From: Streptomyces niveus
GTDB lineage: Bacteria; Actinomycetota; Actinomycetes; Streptomycetales; Streptomycetaceae
Direction of reading: 5' to 3'
DNA length: 64,000 nucleotides
Assembly: GCF_002009175.1 (NCBI RefSeq)
Contig: NZ_CP018047.1
Coordinates: forward strand, 4,836,001 to 4,900,000
Positions within the stretch are counted from its first letter, which is position 1; every line of letters starts with the position of its first letter. The notes beneath the pieces are model-generated. The model did no database searches, was not told where the DNA came from, and was given only the letters and a program-made list of their open reading frames with translations. The position numbers and the translations under genes are program-made. This document shows positions 28,754-36,875 of this stretch, in pieces.

Positions 28754-29023
28754 GTGCTCGGTGTACCGCACTGCAACTCCAAGAAGATCATGGCCCGTTC
28801 GCGCACCGCTCGCACCGCACGCATGGCACGAACCGCACTCGCTCTTGGTGTCTGTACGGCCGCACTGACCCTGTCCGCCGGGACCGCCTCGGCCTCCGCC
28901 CACGTCGCCGCGCCGAGCGCGCCCGACCCGGTGACCGCGTGCCAGTCGGCCGCCGTCTTCCTCCCCGAGACGGTGGCCGGCGAAGCCCTGACGCTCTGCA
29001 AGCTTGTCAACGGCTGGGACTAG
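28754..29023 (+). CDS. Small secreted peptide upstream of the SARP gene
   Basis: The 89 residues have a basic n-region (RSRTARTARMART), a hydrophobic core (ALALGVCTAALTLSAG) and an AxA cleavage site (TASASA, then HVAAP). This leaves about 43 mature residues with two cysteines (TACQSA, TLCKLV). GTG 28754 is preferred because CAGGGGGA precedes it; ATG 28790 would also leave a signal peptide. It ends nine bases before the SARP start, so it is probably co-transcribed. I do not recognise the family. A signalling role is only a guess. Confidence 0.6.
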   Translation: MLGVPHCNSKKIMARSRTARTARMARTALALGVCTAALTLSAGTASASAHVAAPSAPDPVTACQSAAVFLPETVAGEALTLCKLVNGWD

Positions 29024-29032
29024 GCGTAGCCG

Positions 29033-30829
29033 GTGCGGTTTCAGCTCCTCGGGCCGCTCAGCATCACGGACGGTCCCGACACTGTCGTCCTCCAGCCGTC
29101 CAAGCCCACCATTCTCCTCGCCTCACTGCTCCTGCATGCCAACACGGTCGTCTCCGCCGACTACCTGCAGCGGACCATGTGGGGCGAGGAACAGCCCGCC
29201 ACCTCGCGAGCCGCGCTCCAGACGTGCGTACTGCGGCTGCGCCGGCTGTTCACCAAGCACGGGGTGACCGAGACCCCCATCGAAGCCGTGCCCGGTGGCT
29301 ACCGGATCACGGCCGGCCCCCGGCATCTCGATCTGATCGGCTTCCGCGAAGAGGTACGGCGTGCCGCGGACGTCGCCGACCCGGAGAGTGAACTGCACGT
29401 GCTCAAAGGCGCGTTGTCGCTGTGGGAGGGCTCGGTCCTGGCCAACGTCCGCTCCGACGTGCTGCACCGCGACGAAGTCCCCCGGCTCGTCGAGGAGCGG
29501 CTGCGGACTTTGGAGCGCGCCTGCGATCTCAAGCTGCTGCTCGGCCGCTGCGGCGAGGCGCTGGTGGAGCTGTGGAGCGCCAGCCGGGCCCACCCCGGCC
29601 ATGAGCGGTTCCGGGAACAGCTCATCGAGGCCCTGTACCGCACGGGCCGTCAGACCGAGGCCCTCGCCGAGTACCGGATGGTCAAGGAGTATCTGCACGA
29701 CGAGTTGGGGGTGGACCCGTCGCCCGCGCTGCGCCGGCTGGAACTGGCCATCCTGCGCGGCGAGGATCTGGGGCCCGCCGATGACCGCCACCCCGCCGGA
29801 GCCGCGTACATCTCCGCCGGACACGGCGAGCGCCGGCACACCACCGCCCCCGCGGCGCCGCCGTCGGCCGTCGTGGAACCCGTCGCGGCCGTGCACTCCT
29901 TCACCGGGCGCGCGGCCGAGACCACCGCCCTGCTGGAGCGGCTGACCGCGCCCGGCCATGAACCCGTCACCCTCCTGGTGTCGGGCGCGCCCGGAATCGG
30001 GAAGACCGCCCTGGCCCGACACCTCGCCCACCAGGTCAAGGACAGTTTCCCCGCAGGCCTGTTCATGGTGCGGATGGTCGCCCCGGACGGTACGCCGCGC
30101 AGCCCCGACGACGCGGCCGCCGAGGTGGCCGCCGCCCTGCGCGACCAGGTGCGCGGCGAACGGGCCCTGCTCGTGCTGGACGACGTGATCGACGCCGACC
30201 AGGTCAGGCCCCTGCTGCCGGCCGGCGCCGACGGCGCGGTGATCGTCACCAGCCGACGCGGTCTCGCCGGTCTCGTCGCCACCCACGGCGGCTGGGTCCT
30301 GCGGCTCGGCACCTTCACCGAGGAGGAGTCGTACGCGCTGCTGGTCGCCGTCCTCGGCGCCGAACGCGTCGAGGCGGAACCGGAGGAGGCCCGCAGGCTC
30401 GCCGAAGCCTGCGGTCACCACCCGCTCGCGCTGCGCATCATGTCGGCCCGGCTGCTCACCCGGCCCGCGCTGCGGCTCGCCGACTCCGTGAGCTGGCTGG
30501 CGGAGGACCCGCTGGCCCGGCTCTCCCTCACCGACTCGCCCGAACTGTCGGTGCACCGCGTACTGGGCGGGGCGCTCGACCGGCTCGACCCGCGGCTGGT
30601 CGAGGCGTTCCTGAAGGTCGCCGCGCAGATCCCCGAACACTTCACGGCCGAGGACGGCGTGCGGGTGCTGGGGATGTCCCCCGTCGAGGCGGACGACGTG
30701 CTGGACCGGCTCGCCGACGCCGGACTGCTTGAAGAAGGGCCGCCCGGCCCGTACCGGGTGCACGAACTGCTCCGTGTGTACGCGCGCAGAACCGCGCCGT
30801 TCCGATCCCGACCGATACAGAAGGTGTGA
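29033..30829 (+). CDS. SARP-type (AfsR-like) pathway regulator
   Basis: This 598-residue activator has an N-terminal OmpR-like winged helix (MRFQLLGPLSI ... SRAALQTCVLRLRRLF), a bacterial transcriptional activation domain (FREEVRRAADVADPE to YLHDELGVDPSPALRRLE) and an NB-ARC ATPase domain (P-loop VSGAPGIGKTALARH near 317-331, LLVLDDV). There are no TPR repeats after the NB-ARC, so it is shorter than AfsR. The start is GTG 29033. It overlaps the next biosynthetic gene region closely and is the first regulator of the RiPP operon, which it most likely activates. Confidence 0.9.
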   Translation: MRFQLLGPLSITDGPDTVVLQPSKPTILLASLLLHANTVVSADYLQRTMWGEEQPATSRAALQTCVLRLRRLFTKHGVTETPIEAVPGGYRITAGPRHLDLIGFREEVRRAADVADPESELHVLKGALSLWEGSVLANVRSDVLHRDEVPRLVEERLRTLERACDLKLLLGRCGEALVELWSASRAHPGHERFREQLIEALYRTGRQTEALAEYRMVKEYLHDELGVDPSPALRRLELAILRGEDLGPADDRHPAGAAYISAGHGERRHTTAPAAPPSAVVEPVAAVHSFTGRAAETTALLERLTAPGHEPVTLLVSGAPGIGKTALARHLAHQVKDSFPAGLFMVRMVAPDGTPRSPDDAAAEVAAALRDQVRGERALLVLDDVIDADQVRPLLPAGADGAVIVTSRRGLAGLVATHGGWVLRLGTFTEEESYALLVAVLGAERVEAEPEEARRLAEACGHHPLALRIMSARLLTRPALRLADSVSWLAEDPLARLSLTDSPELSVHRVLGGALDRLDPRLVEAFLKVAAQIPEHFTAEDGVRVLGMSPVEADDVLDRLADAGLLEEGPPGPYRVHELLRVYARRTAPFRSRPIQKV

Positions 30830-30834
30830 ATCCC

Positions 30835-33237
30835 ATGGCTGCAGAAGCGACAGCGACTCCCACGGACGTCGCGCCTCCGGCGGCACAAGAGACCGGGACG
30901 GCGTCCGCTTCGGCCTCGGACGCGCCGGCTGCCTCGGCCTCGGCACAGCCCCCGGTGGCGTCCGCCTTCGACGCCCTCGCCGGCACCAGACCCCGAGTCC
31001 GCCGGGACGTGCTGTTCACCGAGACGCCCGGCGGTGTCCTCTTCCACAACGCCGACGGCGGCTTCCACCTCACCGGCCGCACCGCCTACCGGTTCGCCTC
31101 GCTGATGGTGCCGCACCTCGCGGGACACCACCGGCTCGGCGACATCTGCCAGGGCTTCGGTCCCGCCCAGCAGGCCATGGCCGCCGAACTGGTCAAGACG
31201 CTGTACGAGCGCGGCTTCGCCCGCGACATACCCGAGGACGCGTCCGGTGCCCCCGCCCCCGACGCCCTCACCGACGCGGTCACCACCCGCTTCGCCGCCC
31301 AGATCGCGTACGCGGACCACTACGCCGACGGCGCCCTCGCCCGCTTCCGCCGCTACCGCACCACCCGCGTCGCGATCCTCGGCACCGGCCCCGTCGCCCG
31401 CTGGTGCGCGCTCAGCCTCGTCCGCAACGGCTGCGCCGCACTCGCCGTCGAGGGCGACGCCGGCGGCGACCCGACCCTGCTCGCCGAGATCGCCGAACTG
31501 GCCGGCCAGGACTGCCCGGTGACCCTCGACAGCCTCACCGCGCAGCCCGGCTGGACCGCGCTCGACGGCTACGACGTCGTCGTCGTGACCGGCCCCGACG
31601 CCTCCGCCCGCACCCACGCCCTGCTCCGCGCGGGCGTGCCGGAGGGCACCACCCTCATCCCCGCCTGGACGTTCGGCCGCAGGTCGGTCACCGGGCCGCT
31701 CAGCAAGGCGGGTTCGACCGGCTGCTGGTCCTGCGCGGTGCTGCGCCTCGGCGGCAACACCGACGCCGGTACGGCCGCCGACATCTGGAGCGAGGTCGCG
31801 GGCGGCGCCACCGGCGGCGCCTCGGGACGGTCCGCGCCGACCGGCCCCGTCGCCGCGATGTCCGGCAACCTCCTCGGCTACGAGATCTTCCGCCTCACCA
31901 CCGGCGTGCTGCCCGCCGAGACCGAGGGGCAGGTCCTCGTCCAGGACCTCGAATCCCTCGACGTCATGGCCGAACCCGTCCAGCCCCACCCGCGCTGCGC
32001 GCTGTGCGCGTCCGCCGCCGTGGCCCCCCGCCCCGCGCTGCCCGGCGGACTGGCCCTGCCCGTCACGCCGACCGTGGAGAGCGCCGGCGACGCCGAGGCG
32101 CTGGTCGAAGACCTCAACCGGATCAGTACGGTGCTGGTGCGCCCCTTCACGGGCGTGTTCGGCCGGTACGACGACGAGAGCCTCACCCAGACCCCGCTCA
32201 AGATCAGCCGCGTCGAGCTGGCCGTCGGCCACGGACCGCGCAGGCGGATCGCCGCCTTCGACGTGCACCACCTGGCGGGCGCCCGGCTGCGCGCGCTGTA
32301 CGCGGCGGCCGAGGCGTACGTCGAGCACGTCGTGCCCATCACCCCCGAGATCGTCGCGCCCGGCTCCCCGGCGCCCGGCGAAGGGGTCCTCCCCGACCGT
32401 CTGACGACGGGCGGCGGCACCGGCGCGGGCGCCGAGGCCGTCGGCGCCTGGCTCACCGCGACATCGCTGCTGACCAAGGAGCCCGTCAAGGTACCGGCCG
32501 CCGCCGTAAGGCCCTTCGGCCCGTACAACACCGAGCGTCTGCACCAGGCGACCACCGCCGGCGCGGGCGCGGGCCCCACCCCGCAGGAGGCGGCGGGCCG
32601 CGGTCTGCTGTCGGCGCTCGCCCACGGCGCGCTGCTGCGCGCGGTACGCGGCGAGGCGCGGGGCGCGCTCGTCACCTCCCCGGCGGCCGGCGAGCCGGAC
32701 GCCGACCCGGAGCTGGTGTTCCTGCTCAAGTCCGTGCCGAACGTGGGGATCCGGGCCGAACTCGTCGACCTCGGCGAGCAGGAGCACTCCGGTGCCCATG
32801 TCGTACTGGCCCGCGAGACGGGCGGCGCGGACGGGGACCGGCCCGAAGGGCTGGGCCGCTGGGCCGTCGCCGCCGGGCTCTCCCGGACCGCCGCCGCGTG
32901 CTCCGCGCTGCGCGATCTCATCGGCCAGGTGCAGCTCGACGCCGAGGACCCGGAGTCCACCGTCGACACCGGCGACCCGCTGATGGCCGAACTCGCCGCC
33001 GCCACCGTTCTGTTGACCGCCGAGCCGGTCGCCGCCGACGCGACGGCCACCACCTTCGACGCGGTTCTCGACCGGCTCCGCGAGGCCGGCCGTGACGTGC
33101 TGTACGTCCCCACCACCCCGGCCGACCTGCCCGCCGGCGGCATCAGCACGGCGCGCGTCCTGCTCACCACCGGTCCGGCCGCCGGTCGCGACGGCGCCGT
33201 CACCACCGGCGTGGAGGGTGCGCCCGATGCCCGTTGA
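30835..33237 (+). CDS. ThiF-like leader-binding partner of the cyclodehydratase (F/ocin-ThiF protein)
   Basis: This 800-residue protein is the TOMM component that captures the precursor leader and delivers it to YcaO. After a disordered Ala/Pro N-terminus, residues about 50-135 resemble the winged-helix RRE. Residues 178-190 (VAILGTGPVARW) are a ThiF-like Rossmann start. CWSC (297-300) and CALC (388-391) form a zinc tetrad. A long C-terminal half (LNRISTVLVRPFTGVFGRYD and beyond) follows. No E1 catalytic Cys is evident. ATG 30835 has AAGGTG upstream; GTG 30826 is the alternative. Confidence 0.85.
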   Translation: MAAEATATPTDVAPPAAQETGTASASASDAPAASASAQPPVASAFDALAGTRPRVRRDVLFTETPGGVLFHNADGGFHLTGRTAYRFASLMVPHLAGHHRLGDICQGFGPAQQAMAAELVKTLYERGFARDIPEDASGAPAPDALTDAVTTRFAAQIAYADHYADGALARFRRYRTTRVAILGTGPVARWCALSLVRNGCAALAVEGDAGGDPTLLAEIAELAGQDCPVTLDSLTAQPGWTALDGYDVVVVTGPDASARTHALLRAGVPEGTTLIPAWTFGRRSVTGPLSKAGSTGCWSCAVLRLGGNTDAGTAADIWSEVAGGATGGASGRSAPTGPVAAMSGNLLGYEIFRLTTGVLPAETEGQVLVQDLESLDVMAEPVQPHPRCALCASAAVAPRPALPGGLALPVTPTVESAGDAEALVEDLNRISTVLVRPFTGVFGRYDDESLTQTPLKISRVELAVGHGPRRRIAAFDVHHLAGARLRALYAAAEAYVEHVVPITPEIVAPGSPAPGEGVLPDRLTTGGGTGAGAEAVGAWLTATSLLTKEPVKVPAAAVRPFGPYNTERLHQATTAGAGAGPTPQEAAGRGLLSALAHGALLRAVRGEARGALVTSPAAGEPDADPELVFLLKSVPNVGIRAELVDLGEQEHSGAHVVLARETGGADGDRPEGLGRWAVAAGLSRTAAACSALRDLIGQVQLDAEDPESTVDTGDPLMAELAAATVLLTAEPVAADATATTFDAVLDRLREAGRDVLYVPTTPADLPAGGISTARVLLTTGPAAGRDGAVTTGVEGAPDAR

Positions 33238-35164
33238 GCCCTGGGCGCGGTCGGCCCACGACCTCGCCACCCTGATGCGCCGCGGCTTCGACGCGGCCTC
33301 CGGGCCCACGCCCGCGCTCGACGTCGCCCCGCTCGGCGTCCACGACGCCTTCGCGGACCAGGGACCGGCCGACGGGGAGCCGGGGGACGCCGTGCCCGTA
33401 CGGTTCTACGGCCGCCACGCCGTCGTCGGACCCTTCCCGGAGCCCGGCGCGGCCACGCACCGCCCCTGCGCCCGCTGTCTCGCCCGCCGCTGGCAGGGCG
33501 TGCGCTCCGTCGCGCTGCGCGAGGCACTGGAGCTGGGCTCCGGCACCAGGGCCGCCGGGGAGTCCCCCTACATCACCCCGTTCACCGCCGACGCCCTCGC
33601 CGGGATCGTCGCGGCCAGACTCGCCGGGAAGGGGCCGTCGACCGGCTCCTTCCCGGCGGTCCACCTCGTGGACCTCCAGACCCTCCAGGTGCGGCACTAC
33701 CCGCTCGTGCCCGACCCCGAATGCCCGCGCTGCGGACGCGCCGAGGAGGACACCGCCGAGGCGGCTGTCCTCACGCTGAACCCCGCGCCCAAGCACAAGC
33801 CGGGGAGCTTCCGGCTGCGCGACATCAGCGCGTACGAACTGCCCGTGGAGCCGTACGCCAACCCCGTCTGCGGCTCCCTCGGCCCCTCCGTCGTGCAGGA
33901 CATCTCCTCCGCGTCGACCTCGGCCACCATCGGCTGCTTCTCGATGCGCAGCGGCGACTATCTGCGCGAGACGTTCTGGGGCGGCCACGCCGACACCTTC
34001 GCGCAGAGTGTGCGCATCGGTGTCCTGGAGGGGCTTGAGCGGTACGCCGGGATGCGTTCGCGCGCCAAGGTCGCGGGCGTCCACGGTTCGCTCAACGGGC
34101 TTCGGGCCGCGGGTGAACGCACGCTCGATCCGCGTGAGGTCGGCCTGTATTCGGACGATTTCCACCGCGCCAACCCGCGCGTGACGCCCTTCCACCCGGA
34201 CCGTGAACTGCCCTGGGTCTGGGGCTACTCGCTCCGCGACCAGCAGCCCATCCTGGTGCCGGAGGTGCTGACGTACTATCACGCGCCCGGTCTGGAGAAC
34301 CGGTTCGTGCAGGAGAGCTCCAACGGCTGTGCGTCCGGCGGCTGTATGGAGGAGGCCGTGTACTTCGGCCTCATGGAGGTCGTGGAACGCGACGCCTTCC
34401 TCCTCACCTGGTACGGGCAGGCCGCCCTCCCCGAACTCGACCCGCGCACCAGCACCCGCGCCGCCACCCGGCAGATGGTCGACCGCCTGGAGATGTACGG
34501 CTACGAGGCCCGCTTCTTCGACACCCGGATCAGCTTCCCGATCCCCGTCATCACCGGTGTCGCCGTCCGCCCCGACGGCGGCAGGGGCCGGATGTGCTTC
34601 GGCGCCGGCGCCGGACTCGACCCCGAGTCCGCGCTCTCCGGGGCGCTGTGCGAGATCGCCACCGACGCCGTCAACCTCCAGGGCCGTACCGAACGCGACG
34701 AGGCCAGGCTGCGCGCCATGGCCACCGACTACGACAAGGTCGCGGCACTGCACGACCACCCGCTCGCCTACGGCATCCCGGAGATGGGCGACAACGCCCA
34801 CTTCCTGATCGGCGAGCCCGGCGCGCCCCGGCAGCCGAAGCGGTCACTGGCGCGGGCGTACGGCGACGGATCCCTGCCGCCGGTCTCCGACGATCTGCGC
34901 GACGACCTCACCCGGTGCGTGAGCGCCGTCACCGACAAGGGGTTCGACGTGGTCGTCGTCGACCAGACGATGCCCGAACAGCGTGACCTCGGCCTGACGA
35001 CGGTCTCCGTGATCGTCCCCGGTCTGCTGCCCATCGACTTCGGCTGGACCCGGCAGCGCGCGCTCGGTCTGCCCCGGCTGCGCACCGCGCTGCGCGAGGC
35101 GGGGATGCGCGAACGCGACCTGACCGACGCCGACCTGAACCCGGCGCCGCACCCCTTCCCCTGA
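33227..35164 (+). CDS. YcaO cyclodehydratase 1 (TOMM D-protein)
   Basis: YcaO enzymes use ATP to cyclise Cys/Ser/Thr into azolines. The 645-residue protein has an N-terminal domain with CARC (81-84) and CPRC (166-169), a probable zinc site. A YcaO domain follows with LEGLERYAG (268-276), ESSNGCASGGCMEEA (363-377) and EVVERDAF (384-391), the ATP/Mg-binding acidic motifs. The C-terminus is APHPFP, matching the proline-rich tail that shapes the active site in D-proteins. ATG 33227 (GGAGGG upstream) overlaps the ThiF-like gene by 11 bases. All catalytic motifs look intact. Confidence 0.93.
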   Translation: MPVEPWARSAHDLATLMRRGFDAASGPTPALDVAPLGVHDAFADQGPADGEPGDAVPVRFYGRHAVVGPFPEPGAATHRPCARCLARRWQGVRSVALREALELGSGTRAAGESPYITPFTADALAGIVAARLAGKGPSTGSFPAVHLVDLQTLQVRHYPLVPDPECPRCGRAEEDTAEAAVLTLNPAPKHKPGSFRLRDISAYELPVEPYANPVCGSLGPSVVQDISSASTSATIGCFSMRSGDYLRETFWGGHADTFAQSVRIGVLEGLERYAGMRSRAKVAGVHGSLNGLRAAGERTLDPREVGLYSDDFHRANPRVTPFHPDRELPWVWGYSLRDQQPILVPEVLTYYHAPGLENRFVQESSNGCASGGCMEEAVYFGLMEVVERDAFLLTWYGQAALPELDPRTSTRAATRQMVDRLEMYGYEARFFDTRISFPIPVITGVAVRPDGGRGRMCFGAGAGLDPESALSGALCEIATDAVNLQGRTERDEARLRAMATDYDKVAALHDHPLAYGIPEMGDNAHFLIGEPGAPRQPKRSLARAYGDGSLPPVSDDLRDDLTRCVSAVTDKGFDVVVVDQTMPEQRDLGLTTVSVIVPGLLPIDFGWTRQRALGLPRLRTALREAGMRERDLTDADLNPAPHPFP

Positions 35165-35190
35165 CCCGAACCCCCGAGAGGAGTCCCACC

Positions 35191-36843
35191 ATGGGGTACG
35201 CCCATGACTACGCCGCCGCGATCATGCAGCGGGGCCGGGTCCCGATGGCACCGGTCGATTTCGTGCCGAACTGGTCCGACGGGCCCCGCAAGGCGAAGTA
35301 CTACCCCGGGGTCGACAGCCTGCCGCTGCCCGTCGCCGGCTATCCGGCGGACGCGAGCCTGGACCGCGCCTTCGACGGCGGTGCGGAAGCGCCGGGCGCG
35401 GCCACCGGCGAGGGGGCGTTCGACCTGACGTCGCTCTCCGGCATGCTCCTCGACTCGTACGGACTGACCGGCCGCCGGCTCGGCGTCCAGGCCAACACCG
35501 ACCTGAGCGCCCTGCCCTTCTACCCGCTCGCCAACTGGTCGCGCGGCTCGGCCTCCGGCGGCGGCCTCTACCCGGTGAGCGTCTACTGGGTCTCCGGTCC
35601 GAGCGGCCCCGTCACGCCGGGCGTGCACTACTACTCCACCCGCCACCACACCATGCAGCGTCTGCTCACCGGCGACGTGTCCGGCGAGGTGCGGGAGTCG
35701 CTGGGCGGTTACGGGGCGGACACCGACCAGTACCTGGTCCTGGGCATCAAGTACTGGCAGAACTCGTTCAAGTACAACAGCTTCTCCTTCCACGCGGTGA
35801 GCATGGACCTCGGCGCCGCCGTGCAGACCTGGCGCATGTGGGCGGGCGCGCGGGGGCTGGCGATCGAACCCGCGATGTGGTTCGACGAGGCGCGGCTCCA
35901 GAGGCTCCTCGGCGTACAGGGCCAGGAGGAGGGCGTGTTCGCGGTCGTCCCGCTCAAGTGGGCGGGCGCGCAGGGCGGTTCGACCCCGAGCCAGAGCCCG
36001 ACCCCGAGTCCGGCCCCGAGCCCCGCCGGGCCGGGCGCCGGGTCCGTCTCCGTACAACTGCGTGACGTCGAGCGTTCGCGCGAGGTCTTCACCTTCGACG
36101 CGCTGCTGAAGATGCAGGAGGCGACGTCCGCGCAGGCCACCGAGCGGCCCGCCCCCGGCGCGCTCACCCCCGCCGCCACACCCCCGGCCGACCCGGACCT
36201 GCCGGTCGCGGCGCTGCCCGCCGCGAAGCCGATGCCCGCCGACGTACGGACCGTGCTGCGCCGCCGGCGCAGCAGCTTCGGCCGCTTCGACGCGAGCCGG
36301 CCGGTCACGGGCGAGCAGCTGGCGGCCTGCCTCGCCGCGTCCACCGCGGGCTCACGCCTCGGCGGCGACACCGGCACGGGCCCCGACGGCGACGGCGTAC
36401 GGCTCACGAAGCTGTACGCGTTCGTCAACCACGTCGAGGGGGTGGAGCCGGGCGCGTACGAGTACGACCCCGACGCCCGTGAGCTGCGGCTGGTCAAGGC
36501 GGGCCGCCCCGGCGAATTCCTCCAGCGCAACTACTTCCTCTCCAACTACAACCTGGAGCAGGCCGGCGCCGTACTGGTGCCCACGATCCGCACCTCCGCC
36601 GTCCTCGACGCCGTCGGCGACCGCGGCTACCGGCTCGTCAACGCCACCATCGGAGCCGTCGCGCAGTCCGTCTACACGGCGAGCAGCGCACTGGAGCTGG
36701 GCTGCGGTGTCGCCCTGGGCTTCGACAACGTCTCGTACATCGAGGAGTTGGGGCTCGACGCCACCGGCGAGGCCCCGCTCCTGATCATGATGATCGGCAA
36801 CGAGCGCCCCGCACCCGCCGACTTCCGGTACGAGATCGCCTGA
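35191..36843 (+). CDS. SagB-type dehydrogenase with two nitroreductase domains
   Basis: This is an FMN-dependent azoline oxidase producing aromatic thiazoles and oxazoles. The 550 residues contain an N-terminal SagB-like domain (about 1-265; RGSASGGGLYPVSVYW, YWQNSFKYNSFSFHAVSMD), a Pro/Ser/Thr linker (about 268-285) and a second nitroreductase-like domain (about 345-545; RRRRSSFGRFD, FLSNYNLEQAGAVLVP, ASSALELGCGVALGFDN). The tandem layout is bigger than the usual single-domain SagB. ATG 35191 has GAGAGGAG upstream. It lies in the operon directly after YcaO 1. Confidence 0.88.
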   Translation: MGYAHDYAAAIMQRGRVPMAPVDFVPNWSDGPRKAKYYPGVDSLPLPVAGYPADASLDRAFDGGAEAPGAATGEGAFDLTSLSGMLLDSYGLTGRRLGVQANTDLSALPFYPLANWSRGSASGGGLYPVSVYWVSGPSGPVTPGVHYYSTRHHTMQRLLTGDVSGEVRESLGGYGADTDQYLVLGIKYWQNSFKYNSFSFHAVSMDLGAAVQTWRMWAGARGLAIEPAMWFDEARLQRLLGVQGQEEGVFAVVPLKWAGAQGGSTPSQSPTPSPAPSPAGPGAGSVSVQLRDVERSREVFTFDALLKMQEATSAQATERPAPGALTPAATPPADPDLPVAALPAAKPMPADVRTVLRRRRSSFGRFDASRPVTGEQLAACLAASTAGSRLGGDTGTGPDGDGVRLTKLYAFVNHVEGVEPGAYEYDPDARELRLVKAGRPGEFLQRNYFLSNYNLEQAGAVLVPTIRTSAVLDAVGDRGYRLVNATIGAVAQSVYTASSALELGCGVALGFDNVSYIEELGLDATGEAPLLIMMIGNERPAPADFRYEIA

Positions 36844-36875
36844 GCCTGAGCCGATGACCAACCGGATGGGGAAGC

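Noticed and set aside
28754..29023. Second RiPP precursor
   Set aside because: It has a Sec signal peptide with an AxA site and no Ser/Thr/Cys-rich C-terminus or acidic leader.
30415..33309. Long minus-strand open frame opposite the ThiF-like gene
   Set aside because: Low-complexity Gly/Arg composition and complete overlap with a well-supported plus-strand gene.
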